From: an uncultured Atopostipes sp.
GTDB taxonomy: Bacteria; Bacillota; Bacilli; Lactobacillales; Carnobacteriaceae_A
Direction: 5' to 3'
Assembly (NCBI GenBank): GCA_947296835.1
Contig: CAMYQS010000015.1
Coordinates: forward strand, 1 to 13,075
Length of the DNA stretch: 13,075 nt
In this document: positions 7,242 to 13,075 of the stretch, piece after piece
How the letters are laid out: each line of letters begins with the position of its first letter
Numbering within the stretch: the first letter of the stretch is position 1
Program-made: the position numbers and the translations under genes
Notes under the pieces: model-generated
What the model was told of the DNA's origin: nothing
The model's input: only the letters and a program-made list of their open reading frames with translations
Database searches by the model: none

Positions 7242-7275
7242 TCGAAATGTCAGCGGAATGAATCGATTAACATTT
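7242..7275 (+). repeat. 34-bp direct repeat, copy 2
   Basis: This is the second copy of the segment at 7146-7179, 33 of 34 bases identical and exactly 96 bp further on. After this copy the downstream sequence is unrelated to that after copy 1, so about 1.35 units of a 96-bp repeat are present. Confidence 0.8.
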
Positions 7276-7317
7276 TAGGTGCCCAATATAGACTAATTAA
7301 AAGACGATCCCTATAAG

Positions 7318-7356
7318 AAACAAAATGACGAACCAAGAATTTATCCTGATTCGCCA
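7318..7356 (-). terminator. Rho-independent terminator of the lipoprotein gene
   Basis: Read on the minus strand, TGGCGAATCA (7347-7356) pairs with TGGTTCGTCA (7326-7335), 10 bp including two wobble pairs, around an 11-nt loop. TTTTGTTT follows. It starts 16 bp after the stop codon. Confidence 0.75.
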
Positions 7357-7372
7357 CATTTAGTTATATCGT

Positions 7373-7906
7373 TTATTCTCCTGGTTCTTCGTGAGGTATA
7401 AATTCTCCAGTTAGATAATCCATTGAAAGGACTCTATCTTTATCTAAGTGATAACGATATTTTCCAACTAATGGTGTTGCACCACTATCTTTTTTCTCGC
7501 GTACTTCTATTTCAATATAATCTTCTGTTTGATTAAAGATAAACGAATGTTTCTCTTTATCAATACCAATCACATCAATTATTTCCTCGAACGCTAATTG
7601 AGTAACGGGATCGATAACCTCTAGTACTGCTTCTATTTCTTCAACTGTTTCAGCTTCTTGATCTGCGTCTTCTACTGCCACTTCCACTTCTTCCGCTATA
7701 TCGGACAATTCATCCGTATCTTCAGATGCTTCTGTTTTAAGTAGTCTATTGGGCTCTGACTCCTCTGCCTTATCAGCATGTGTGATTTCCACACCTTCAA
7801 ATGGATTTTCAATGCCAGAGGTATTTTCATTTGTGCCATCAGCACATGCAACAAGTAGTGCAGATGTCGCTACAGTGACAAATAGCAAACGAAAATTATG
7901 TAGCAT
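7373..7906 (-). CDS. Acidic lipoprotein of unknown function
   Basis: From ATG 7906 the protein is 177 residues; a TTG at 7918 would add four. It begins MLHNFRLLFVTVATSALLVA with Cys21 next, a short lipoprotein signal with lipobox LVAC, so the mature protein should be anchored on the outer face of the membrane. Residues about 22-105 are a low-complexity, strongly acidic linker rich in Glu, Asp, Ala and Val. A compact C-terminal part follows (about 105-177), with alternating strands such as YIEIEVREKKD, GKYRYHLDKDRVL and YLTGEFIP. That part recalls PepSY-like domains, but I do not claim membership. It is monocistronic, with its own terminator, and divergent from a small membrane protein gene. 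Function unknown. The ribosome binding site is poor for either start. Confidence 0.72.
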   Translation of the reverse strand: MLHNFRLLFVTVATSALLVACADGTNENTSGIENPFEGVEITHADKAEESEPNRLLKTEASEDTDELSDIAEEVEVAVEDADQEAETVEEIEAVLEVIDPVTQLAFEEIIDVIGIDKEKHSFIFNQTEDYIEIEVREKKDSGATPLVGKYRYHLDKDRVLSMDYLTGEFIPHEEPGE

Positions 7907-7957
7907 AATGCTTACCAACTTTCTTATTTGTATTGAATAATATTTCAGTTTGATTAC

Positions 7958-7985
7958 ATTCTAACACTTATTTCATATTTTACAA
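7958..7985 (-). promoter_or_regulatory. Putative promoter of the lipoprotein gene
   Basis: On the minus strand, TTGTAA (7980-7985), a 16-bp spacer, and TAGAAT (7958-7963) preceded by TGT form a plausible promoter about 50 bp upstream of the lipoprotein start. Confidence 0.4.
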
Positions 7986-8087
7986 ATAGAAATTTCAATA
8001 TTACTTCATATGTGTATAATTTTAGCGAAACAAAACCCTTTATTGTAAAGCTTATTACAGACATGTTTCTTTTGAAATTAAAAACGG

Positions 8088-8093
8088 TATAAT
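8088..8093 (+). promoter_or_regulatory. -10 element of the small membrane protein gene
   Basis: A perfect TATAAT lies 22 bp before the start codon and just ahead of GAGGAG. The -35 region at 16-18 bp spacing is poor (TTTCTT-like). TSS would fall near 8100, leaving a very short leader. Confidence 0.4.
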
Positions 8094-8115
8094 CATTATA
8101 TGAGGAGTTGATGAA

Positions 8116-8292
8116 ATGAAAAAAGATTATTTGAATCCATTTGACCATGAACACGAAAATCCAGAAGAAAAAGCACAAGCTGAAAGAGAAGATAAGATTT
8201 TTAAACATCTAATGACTTGTAGTACCATTCTATCCGTCATTATTGGCATTTTGATTATTTTGATTTTAGTATTTATATATCTGAATAAGTAA
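8116..8292 (+). CDS. Small single-pass membrane protein, 58 residues
   Basis: ATG 8116 follows GAGGAG (8102-8107) at 8-bp spacing and a TATAAT box. The product starts MKKDYLNPFDHEHENPEEKA. A charged segment follows (QAERED, then KIFKHLMTC), then one hydrophobic helix over about residues 36-55 (STILSVIIGILIILILVFIY), and it ends LNK. It therefore has a hydrophilic N-terminal half of about 33 residues and a single membrane span. The Lys/His just before the span and the absence of a signal cleavage site suggest the N-terminal half is cytoplasmic. Start signals and codon use support a real gene. A minus-strand frame over the same bases (7954-8208) has no ribosome binding site. It is divergent from the lipoprotein gene and converges on rsmI. 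I do not recognise the family. Confidence 0.72.
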   Translation: MKKDYLNPFDHEHENPEEKAQAEREDKIFKHLMTCSTILSVIIGILIILILVFIYLNK

Positions 8293-8333
8293 AAAAACTC
8301 CACTCGCCTTTTCGATAGGTAAGTGGTGTTTTG
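8291..8333. terminator. Probable bidirectional terminator between the small membrane protein gene and rsmI
   Basis: CCACTCGCC (8300-8308) pairs with GGTAAGTGG (8318-8326) with one mismatch and one wobble pair, loop TTTTCGATA. A run of seven A is on the left and GTTTTG on the right. The genes converge here, so either strand could use it. The stem is imperfect. Confidence 0.55.
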
Positions 8334-8336
8334 ATA

Positions 8337-9200
8337 TTATTGATGGTATTCAGCGTAAACTTCACGTTTTGGTAGGCCGCGATCTTTCGCAACTTCTTTT
8401 ATCGCTTGTTTACTCGACATCTTTTCAAAATTCATTTTATATTCGATATGTTCTAAAATAGTCCAGTTCTCCCAAAGTGTTTCTTCAACGATGTTGTCAT
8501 TACCAGAAACGATGACAACAAACTCACCTTTGAGCTCTGTCTCATCTGCCCAGACACTAACTTCTGTTGCAGTCCCTCGAACAAATTCTTCGTAACGTTT
8601 TGTTACTTCACGCGCTAACACTACTTGACGGTCTTCACCAAAAACATCTGCTAAACTTTTTAACATCTTAGCTAACCGGTAAGGCGACTCGTAAAACACG
8701 AGCGTTTCCTCTTTATCTTTTAGCGTATCCAACTCTTCCGTTAATTCTGATTTTTTACGGCTTAAGAAGCCATAAAAAGTAAACGGCTGTGGTGAGATAC
8801 CTGAAGCAATTAATGCTGTGACAGCTGCATTTGGCCCTGGTAAAGGCACCACGGGTATTTGATGTTCAATTGCAGCTTTAACCAACTCAACACCCGGATC
8901 ACTAATTGAAGGCATTCCTGCATCACTAACTTGAGCAATATTTTTACCTTCTAGTAAATCGCGAATTAATTCGCGCGTCTTCTCATTTACATTGTGTTCA
9001 TGATAACTTGTTTTTTGCGTATCAATTTCAAAATGATTTAATAATTTTTGTGTCACACGTGTGTCTTCACAAGCGATTAAGTCGACGTCTTTTAACGTCT
9101 GAATCGCACGAAATGTCATATCATCTAAGTTTCCGATAGGCGTTGGAACCAAATAAAGCGTCCCCTTATCGTTTTCTTTATAACTCTGTTGTGTTTGCAA
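8337..9200 (-). CDS. rsmI: 16S rRNA (cytidine(1402)-2'-O)-methyltransferase
   Basis: This is an SAM-dependent methyltransferase of the tetrapyrrole-methylase fold that modifies C1402 in the ribosomal P site. The sequence shows GTLYLVPTPIGNLDDMTFRA near the N-terminus, CEDTR, then SDAGMPSISDPG (about 92-103), LPGPNAA and FYESPYRL, all RsmI hallmarks. Two TTG codons compete for the start. TTG 9200 (287 residues) lies 9 bp after GAGG, whereas TTG 9206 is only 3 bp from it; 9200 also gives the N-terminal length I remember for Bacillus YraL. The gene overlaps the end of yazA by 23 bp, implying translational coupling, and is the last gene of the cluster before a terminator. Confidence 0.94.
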   Translation of the reverse strand: MQTQQSYKENDKGTLYLVPTPIGNLDDMTFRAIQTLKDVDLIACEDTRVTQKLLNHFEIDTQKTSYHEHNVNEKTRELIRDLLEGKNIAQVSDAGMPSISDPGVELVKAAIEHQIPVVPLPGPNAAVTALIASGISPQPFTFYGFLSRKKSELTEELDTLKDKEETLVFYESPYRLAKMLKSLADVFGEDRQVVLAREVTKRYEEFVRGTATEVSVWADETELKGEFVVIVSGNDNIVEETLWENWTILEHIEYKMNFEKMSSKQAIKEVAKDRGLPKREVYAEYHQ

Positions 9201-9537
9201 GTTCAATCACCTCTTTGACCACACAGGCTCTTTTTTTGGATAATGGGAACTTTACTCCACCCTGTTCCAAATATTGTTCTTTTTTCGCCCGTGTTAATTG
9301 TTTAAATGCATATTCTGCACGCATTGCTTCTGGTTTCGTTTCAAATGTTTCGGCATAAATCATTTTAAGGGGACGTCTTGTTCTTGGACGCGTGTATTTT
9401 GCGCCTGTCCCTGAATTATGCTCTTCTTCTCTTCTGGTTAAATCGGTTGTATAACCACCGTATAACGTATTATCTTTACACCATAAAACGTAAAAATAAC
9501 TGTAGTTCGTTTTTGTGTTTTCTTTACTCTTCGCCAT
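9178..9537 (-). CDS. yazA: GIY-YIG nuclease-superfamily protein (YazA/UPF0213)
   Basis: From ATG 9537 the product is 119 residues. It has YFYVLWC (residues 14-20, the GIY equivalent), LYGGYT (25-30, the YIG equivalent) and DLTRREEEHNSG with the expected arginine at 35/36. GAKYTR and ETFETKPEAMRAEYAFKQLT follow. This is a stand-alone GIY-YIG domain, as in Bacillus YazA; its role in the cell is unknown. The start is chosen because AGGAAG lies 7 bp upstream; an upstream in-frame ATG at 9588 would lie deep inside trmN6. It overlaps trmN6 by 14 bp and rsmI by 23 bp, so the three are likely translated in a coupled way. Confidence 0.9.
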   Translation of the reverse strand: MAKSKENTKTNYSYFYVLWCKDNTLYGGYTTDLTRREEEHNSGTGAKYTRPRTRRPLKMIYAETFETKPEAMRAEYAFKQLTRAKKEQYLEQGGVKFPLSKKRACVVKEVIELANTTEL

Positions 9538-10264
9538 ACAAAATCTTCCTAACTTCTGGGCGATACTCTCCATGTTCATCATGCACATAAAGTGGTGGTA
9601 GCATTTGGAATCCAGCTACTTTCCCTTTATTTATCCCCTCAACTAATACCATATTCGCATTTTGTGATTCGTTTGGATAAATAAATTGGACTCGTTTTGG
9701 CATAATGTTTTGTTTTCTCATTTCATCCATCAGCTCTAGGAAACGATCAGGTCTATGTACTAAGTAAACTTTCCCATTCATCTTCAGCATCTTTGAAATC
9801 TTGAATATCAGCTGCTCCAAGTTCACATGGATTTCATGACGCGCAATAGCGAGGTGTTCGTTTGGATTCACATGGCCTTTTTCTTCTAAAGGAAAATATG
9901 GTGGATTACATGTGATGACATCGACCGAGTCATAATGATCGGTACTAATATCGTTCAAGTCTCGTTCTACAATTGTGACTTGGTCATCCAATTTATTCAA
10001 TGTAACGCTTCTTCTAGCCATATCAACCAATTCCGGTTGGATTTCAATGCCATAAATTGGACTCTTTGTCTTTTGAGACAACATTAGTGCAACGGCTCCG
10101 TTTCCTGAGCAGAGATCGACAACTTTTAAGTCATGTCGGTTTCTAATTTTCGCAAAGTCTCCTAATAAAACCGCATCTAAGGAGAACGAAAAGACATCTG
10201 AACTTTGAATTATTTCTAAATTATATTGCATTAACTGATCAATGCGCTCGTTCTTTTTTAGCAC
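9524..10264 (-). CDS. trmN6: tRNA1(Val) (adenine(37)-N6)-methyltransferase (YabB/TrmN6)
   Basis: From GTG 10264 the product is 246 residues. SAM-binding motif I is VVDLCSGNGAV (48-58), and motif IV is NPPYF (120-124), the adenine-N6 methyltransferase signature. FSFSLDAVLL near residue 25 and IARHE after motif IV are characteristic of the YabB/TrmN6 group. It methylates A37 next to the anticodon of tRNA1(Val). GTG 10264 is preferred because GGGAG stands 7 bp upstream and the N-terminus MLKKNERIDQ resembles Bacillus YabB. A frame-extending TTG at 10291 lies in the T-run of the upstream terminator. The gene is 60 bp downstream of yabA across that terminator, and overlaps yazA at its 3' end. Confidence 0.92.
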   Translation of the reverse strand: MLKKNERIDQLMQYNLEIIQSSDVFSFSLDAVLLGDFAKIRNRHDLKVVDLCSGNGAVALMLSQKTKSPIYGIEIQPELVDMARRSVTLNKLDDQVTIVERDLNDISTDHYDSVDVITCNPPYFPLEEKGHVNPNEHLAIARHEIHVNLEQLIFKISKMLKMNGKVYLVHRPDRFLELMDEMRKQNIMPKRVQFIYPNESQNANMVLVEGINKGKVAGFQMLPPLYVHDEHGEYRPEVRKILYGEE

Positions 10265-10290
10265 CTTTATACTCCCTTTTCCCTTACGCA

Positions 10291-10330
10291 AAAAAAGTAA
10301 TAGAACCCTGTGAAAAGGGAACTATTACTT
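10291..10330 (-). terminator. Terminator overlapping the yabA stop codon
   Basis: On the minus strand, AAGTAATAG plus CCC (10322-10330, 10317-10319) pairs with GGG plus CTATTACTT (10306-10308, 10295-10303), with a two-base U/U bulge between the parts and an 8-nt loop. A run of T follows. The 5' arm contains the TAA of yabA, so translating ribosomes will affect folding. It stands between yabA and trmN6. Confidence 0.8.
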
Positions 10331-10660
10331 GCGCTCACCATAAATAACTTCTAAACAAAAAGCACAGGGTTCGTCTTCTACACGACGTTGCCCATAAAAA
10401 ATGTTACATACGTGAAACCCATCTTCGTAAATGTTCTCAAGGTTTAATCGGGATTTCGTTAGTCCACTTGTTTCCTCTTCTGTTAACGGCTGGGTCTCTT
10501 TCGATAAACGTTCTCGCAAATGTGTATTTTCCATCTGCAAGGTATGATTTTCTTCTAAAAGTTTTACGATTTCTTCTTTTAGCGTACTGATTGTTTGGAG
10601 AGTGGCTTCTGTAGATTTTTCGACTTCAACAATCGAATCTATGATTTCTTTTTTCTTCAC
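10325..10660 (-). CDS. yabA: Replication initiation control protein YabA
   Basis: From GTG 10660 the product is 111 residues. The first 60 residues form a coiled coil (LKEEIVKLLEENHTLQMENT), the tetramerisation part. The C-terminus has the zinc site HVC (His83, Cys85) and CAFC (Cys99, Cys102), with NIFYG between, as in YabA. In Bacillus it bridges DnaA and the DNA polymerase sliding clamp DnaN to restrain re-initiation. GTG 10660 is chosen since AGGAG lies 8 bp upstream; the GTG at 10669 touches that site and cannot be used. It follows holB by 33 bp, consistent with co-expression with replication genes. No ricT gene separates them, unlike Bacillus. Confidence 0.92.
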   Translation of the reverse strand: MKKKEIIDSIVEVEKSTEATLQTISTLKEEIVKLLEENHTLQMENTHLRERLSKETQPLTEEETSGLTKSRLNLENIYEDGFHVCNIFYGQRRVEDEPCAFCLEVIYGERK

Positions 10661-10693
10661 ATATCCCACTCCTATTCTACATTTTTATTTTTC

Positions 10694-11668
10694 TTATATA
10701 TTTAAAGCAATTTGTTCAAAAACACCTTGGGCCGATACATAACGACTTAATTTCTTCTTACCTGCTAAAATAAGGGTTAAAATATCTGGCAATCTCACTT
10801 GTAGTTTCATTGAAGCCATCTCATTTAACGTCGCTTCATGTTTTGAGAAAGCTATAATTCGTTCTTGTTCAAAACAGATTGCTGTTAAGTCACGATAAAG
10901 TAAAATGAGTAAATCTAGAATCAACGAAGCATGTTCACGATTGCTTCCAAAGGTCATGATATCTGTTTGAATATAAATTAGGGCCTGGTCTTTATTTTTG
11001 TGTAACAATAAGAACCATTTCCAAACTATTTCAACAATGTTATTGAATTCTTCACTCTCATAAATTTCAACGGCACGATCGGTATCTTGAGTTAAGTAGG
11101 CCAATATTGTAGCCGCCTCTCTCGGTATACCTTTTTCAAGAATGTCGTCGATTCGAATCGAGATATCGCGAACAGGAAAATGAATAATTTGTGCTCTAGA
11201 GACAATCGTCGGTAATAATTGCTGTACCTCCGTTGTTAGAAGCATAATTGTAATTTCACCTTCGGGTTCTTCAATAAATTTTAACAAACTATTCGCTGCG
11301 TTCATGGTCATTTTGTCCATGTCTTTTACGATTAAAATTTTACGTCGTGTTTCCATACCACTTTTAGAAAATTCTTCTTTAATCGCACGGACTTGGTCAA
11401 CTTTAATCGACAGTCCATCAGGTGCAAGTGTTGTCACATCAGGATGATCACCTTGCTGAATACGTAAACATTGATTGCATTCAAGGCAAGGTGATTGATT
11501 GTTTGTATTTTTTTGACAATATAAGCTCTGTGCAATCCACTGAGCCATTTCGTATTTTCCGGTTCCAGCAACACCTTCAAAAATATAGGCATGTTGTAAA
11601 CGATTGGTTTCAATCAAATTCGTGAACAAGTTGCTGATTTCAGGTTGTTTAGTTGTAATTATAGGCAT
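10694..11668 (-). CDS. holB: DNA polymerase III subunit delta'
   Basis: At 324 residues this is a clamp-loader subunit of the AAA+ fold. It begins with HAYIFEGVAGTGKYEMA (about 26-42), a P-loop with Tyr rather than Ser/Thr after Lys38, in keeping with the non-hydrolysing role of delta'. A zinc module uses Cys51, Cys61, Cys64 and Cys67. KILIVKDMDKMTMNAANSLL (Walker B region) and FIEEPEG then LPTIVSRAQ follow. The sensor region has SRAQ rather than the SRC of ATPase subunits. It loads the sliding clamp with delta and tau/gamma. ATG 11668 follows AGGAAG at 8 bp. It is 23 bp after darA and 33 bp before yabA. Confidence 0.93.
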   Translation of the reverse strand: MPIITTKQPEISNLFTNLIETNRLQHAYIFEGVAGTGKYEMAQWIAQSLYCQKNTNNQSPCLECNQCLRIQQGDHPDVTTLAPDGLSIKVDQVRAIKEEFSKSGMETRRKILIVKDMDKMTMNAANSLLKFIEEPEGEITIMLLTTEVQQLLPTIVSRAQIIHFPVRDISIRIDDILEKGIPREAATILAYLTQDTDRAVEIYESEEFNNIVEIVWKWFLLLHKNKDQALIYIQTDIMTFGSNREHASLILDLLILLYRDLTAICFEQERIIAFSKHEATLNEMASMKLQVRLPDILTLILAGKKKLSRYVSAQGVFEQIALNI

Positions 11669-11691
11669 ATCTTTAACTTCCTAGGCTCATC

Positions 11692-12021
11692 TTATATTTT
11701 CTTGAATTGTTCAACGTCTAATACAAATACTGTTGCTCCACCAACTTCAACATCTACTGGATAGTTTAAATTCATTTCAAAGTTAAAGTCATACGATGGT
11801 GGTGACATGATTGATTGGACACGAGTTGAACATACTTCTTCGATAATTTCAATGACTGGATCGACTTTACTGTTTTCGATTCCTACGATAAACGTGCTGT
11901 TTCCAGAACGCATAAAGCCACCTGTTGATGTTAATCGAGTTGAACGTACCCCGTTTTTAGTGAATGCTTCATTTAGTCTTTTGCTATCTTCATCTTGAAC
12001 AATCGCTATAATAAGTTTCAT
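11692..12021 (-). CDS. darA: Cyclic di-AMP receptor DarA (YaaQ/PstA)
   Basis: This 109-residue PII-like protein reads MKLIIAIVQDEDSKRL, then LTSTGGFMRSGNSTFIVGIE (about 30-49), and ends YPVDVEVGGATVFVLDVEQF. These are the conserved segments of DarA/YaaQ (also called PstA), a trimeric cytoplasmic sensor of the second messenger c-di-AMP. The TGGFMRSGN loop and Thr28 belong to the nucleotide-binding region in its characterised relatives. The output partner is not established. AGAGG precedes ATG 12021 by 8 bp. The gene sits 16 bp after tmk and 23 bp before holB, the position it has in Bacillus, although yaaR is absent. Confidence 0.95.
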   Translation of the reverse strand: MKLIIAIVQDEDSKRLNEAFTKNGVRSTRLTSTGGFMRSGNSTFIVGIENSKVDPVIEIIEEVCSTRVQSIMSPPSYDFNFEMNLNYPVDVEVGGATVFVLDVEQFKKI

Positions 12022-12037
12022 TATCTGTTCCTCTCTT

Positions 12038-12694
12038 TCATCTTGTATCGATTAAATTACGTTTAATTAGTTCGTTTTCCAACACAGTCCATGCTGCCTC
12101 TAGTACTTCATTCGGACTTTTCGTTGCATCAATTAACTGAATGCGGTCTGCATTTTTATCAAGTAAAATCAGGTACGCATCTCGTACACGATTATGGAAT
12201 GAAACTTCCTCTAACTCTAATCGGTCTTTTTTACGATTTGAGTTTTTGTGTCCGATTCGATTTAAACCTACTTGTGCGTCTACGTCTAAGTAAAGTGTTA
12301 AATCGGGTGTTAAATTTTCTGTCGCAAATTGGTTTAATGTCGCCACTTCTTCAACGCCAATCTCACGTCCTGCACCTTGATATGCAATAGAACTATCGAC
12401 AAAGCGATCACATAATACCACTTCCCCACGATTTAAAGCGGGTTGGATGGTTTCGATGATGTGCTGACGACGACTAGCCGCAAATAATAATGCTTCTGTC
12501 TTTGCGTCCATCTCTTTGTTCTCAGGGTCAATAATAACCTCGCGAATCTTTTCAGCAATGTCACTGCCACCTGGTTCTCTTGTTGCAATGAAAGGTACCG
12601 TCAATACGTCTTGTAACTTTTTATTTAGCTTTGATACAAGCGTTGACTTCCCAGCCCCATCGGGTCCTTCTACGGTAATAAATAATCCTGTCAA
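12038..12694 (-). CDS. tmk: Thymidylate kinase
   Basis: This 218-residue kinase converts dTMP to dTDP for DNA synthesis. The P-loop is EGPDGAGKST (residues 9-18), REPGGSDIAEKIREVI carries the dTMP-binding region, and CDRFVDSSIAYQGAGR holds the DRx motif and the lid approach. Length and order match bacterial Tmk. The start is TTG 12694, 7 bp after GGAGA. An out-of-frame ATG GAT TGA minicistron lies between the ribosome binding site and the TTG, its stop overlapping the start as ATTGA. It heads the replication cluster with darA 16 bp downstream. Confidence 0.95.
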   Translation of the reverse strand: MTGLFITVEGPDGAGKSTLVSKLNKKLQDVLTVPFIATREPGGSDIAEKIREVIIDPENKEMDAKTEALLFAASRRQHIIETIQPALNRGEVVLCDRFVDSSIAYQGAGREIGVEEVATLNQFATENLTPDLTLYLDVDAQVGLNRIGHKNSNRKKDRLELEEVSFHNRVRDAYLILLDKNADRIQLIDATKSPNEVLEAAWTVLENELIKRNLIDTR

Positions 12695-12730
12695 TCCATT
12701 CTCTCCGTTCGAATATAATCTACATAATCA

Positions 12731-12736
12731 ATTATA
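12731..12736 (-). promoter_or_regulatory. Possible -10 of the tmk cluster promoter
   Basis: TATAAT on the minus strand, 36 bp before the tmk start. The -35 region at 17-18 bp is weak (TGGAAA), and a small ATGGA/TCCAT hairpin lies between them (12745-12760). Readthrough from the upstream DsrE gene is the alternative. Confidence 0.35.
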
Positions 12737-12777
12737 CGTTAGAAATGGATATTTTTCCATCAATTATGCGCATTCAT

Positions 12778-12798
12778 TGAAAACAAAAAGAGTTTTCA
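12778..12798 (-). terminator. Weak hairpin after the DsrE-family gene
   Basis: TGAAAAC and GTTTTCA form a 7-bp AT-rich stem with a 7-nt loop 30 bp after the stop codon. There is no T-run beyond it on the minus strand, so termination here is doubtful and readthrough into tmk is possible. Confidence 0.3.
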
Positions 12799-12827
12799 TA
12801 CAAAATACACATCTCATTTTACTCGGT

Positions 12828-13075
12828 CTATGCTTTAATATAGGCATAACCCATCTGCTGTTTCCGTACAAGTTCCGTGATACCTGCAGGTACAATATTT
12901 ACAAAAGGGTAAAGAACTTCTTTGTTTAATCTTTGTGCTTTTAAGGCATTGTTACATGCGGTGAAATGAACACCCTTCTCTGAGAGCGCTATTAATTTTT
13001 CTGTGTCTGTCTCAGTCGATTCTGTTTCATAATAGCGAACTGCTTCGCCATTCGCAAGAACGATCACTTCGACTT
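12828..13075 (-). CDS. DsrE-family protein (COG1416-like), C-terminal part; 5' end beyond right edge
   Basis: Eighty-two codons lie in the window and the frame is open to its edge; the GTG at 13067 is internal, since the upstream codons (VE) continue the usual VEVIVLANGEAVRYY strand. The protein then shows GVHFTACNNALKA, with the conserved cysteine, and VNIVPAGITELVRKQQMGYAYIKA to the stop. These are the hallmarks of the DsrE/F-like group COG1416. These are small soluble proteins related to the sulfur-relay DsrE subunits, but this branch has no assigned reaction. About 30 N-terminal residues are probably missing. It lies on the same strand as tmk, 133 bp upstream. Confidence 0.82.
   Translation of the reverse strand, partial: VEVIVLANGEAVRYYETESTETDTEKLIALSEKGVHFTACNNALKAQRLNKEVLYPFVNIVPAGITELVRKQQMGYAYIKA

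Larger units (their letters stand above)
7091..7317. other. Gene-free region between pepF and the lipoprotein gene
   Basis: No gene with a ribosome binding site is found on either strand. The stretch contains a 34-bp direct repeat 96 bp apart and three copies of the palindrome AATCGATT (7123-7130, 7164-7171, 7261-7268). It also has inverted TGTCGA/TCGACA arms that could fold. A 60-codon plus-strand frame crosses it, but that frame merely translates the repeats. It may be a remnant of a small interspersed element or hold an RNA; the sequence alone does not decide. Confidence 0.5.

Noticed and set aside
7096..7278. 60-codon plus-strand frame upstream of pepF
   Set aside because: It has no ribosome binding site and translates the two copies of the intergenic repeat; the composition is unlike neighbouring genes.
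7091..7317. CRISPR-like array
   Set aside because: There are only two copies of a 34-bp repeat, one 62-bp gap, and no cas genes nearby.
7954..8208. 84-codon minus-strand frame rich in Phe and Ile
   Set aside because: It crosses the promoter and first half of the small membrane protein gene, lacks a ribosome binding site, and its hydrophobicity simply reflects AT-rich antisense sequence.
12091..12390. 99-codon plus-strand frame
   Set aside because: It is wholly antisense to tmk, which has all kinase motifs in frame.
12516..12929. 137-codon plus-strand frame
   Set aside because: It lies antisense to the P-loop region of tmk and runs on into the DsrE-family gene, with no start signals.

Overview
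The window looks like chromosome from a low-GC Gram-positive bacterium (Firmicutes), most likely Lactobacillales such as a Carnobacteriaceae/Aerococcaceae-type genus. The reasons are AT-rich coding, strong AGGAGG-type ribosome binding sites, several TTG/GTG starts, and the block tmk-darA-holB-yabA-trmN6-yazA-rsmI, which follows Bacillus order but lacks yaaR and ricT. The genus is inferred from gene content only.

Left part (1-5200). A minus-strand series runs ytoQ, then a metallo-beta-lactamase-fold gene broken by an internal deletion plus frameshift, then the 5' end of a glutathione-reductase-type flavoenzyme that leaves the window. Back-to-back with ytoQ, and sharing a 120-bp promoter region, is a plus-strand MocR/GabR-type regulator. 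It is followed by a COG4529-type FAD/NAD(P)-binding protein with a clear terminator, and then by a YjlB-like cupin. The regulator's aminotransferase domain appears to have lost both the Schiff-base lysine (Arg305) and the PLP-N1 aspartate (Asn272). A TAATGGTA box occurs both upstream of the regulator and over the -10 region of the flavoprotein gene. This degenerate regulator, its possible target and its divergent redox neighbours are the most interesting part of the window.

Middle (5120-8335). pepF (oligoendopeptidase F, minus strand) converges on the cupin gene across a bidirectional terminator. Upstream of pepF is about 350 bp without a gene, which holds a 96-bp-period imperfect repeat. An acidic lipoprotein gene (minus) follows with its own terminator. 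Divergent to it is a 58-residue single-pass membrane protein.

Right part (8337-13075). This is a housekeeping cluster, all on the minus strand: thymidylate kinase, the c-di-AMP receptor DarA, DNA polymerase III delta', the initiation regulator YabA, tRNA1(Val) m6A methyltransferase, a GIY-YIG protein and RsmI. Spacing is tight and the last three overlap, but a strong terminator overlaps the yabA stop codon and probably splits the cluster into replication and RNA-modification halves. Upstream of tmk is the 3' part of a DsrE-family gene that runs off the right edge.

I saw no rRNA, tRNA, CRISPR array, insertion sequence or phage gene.
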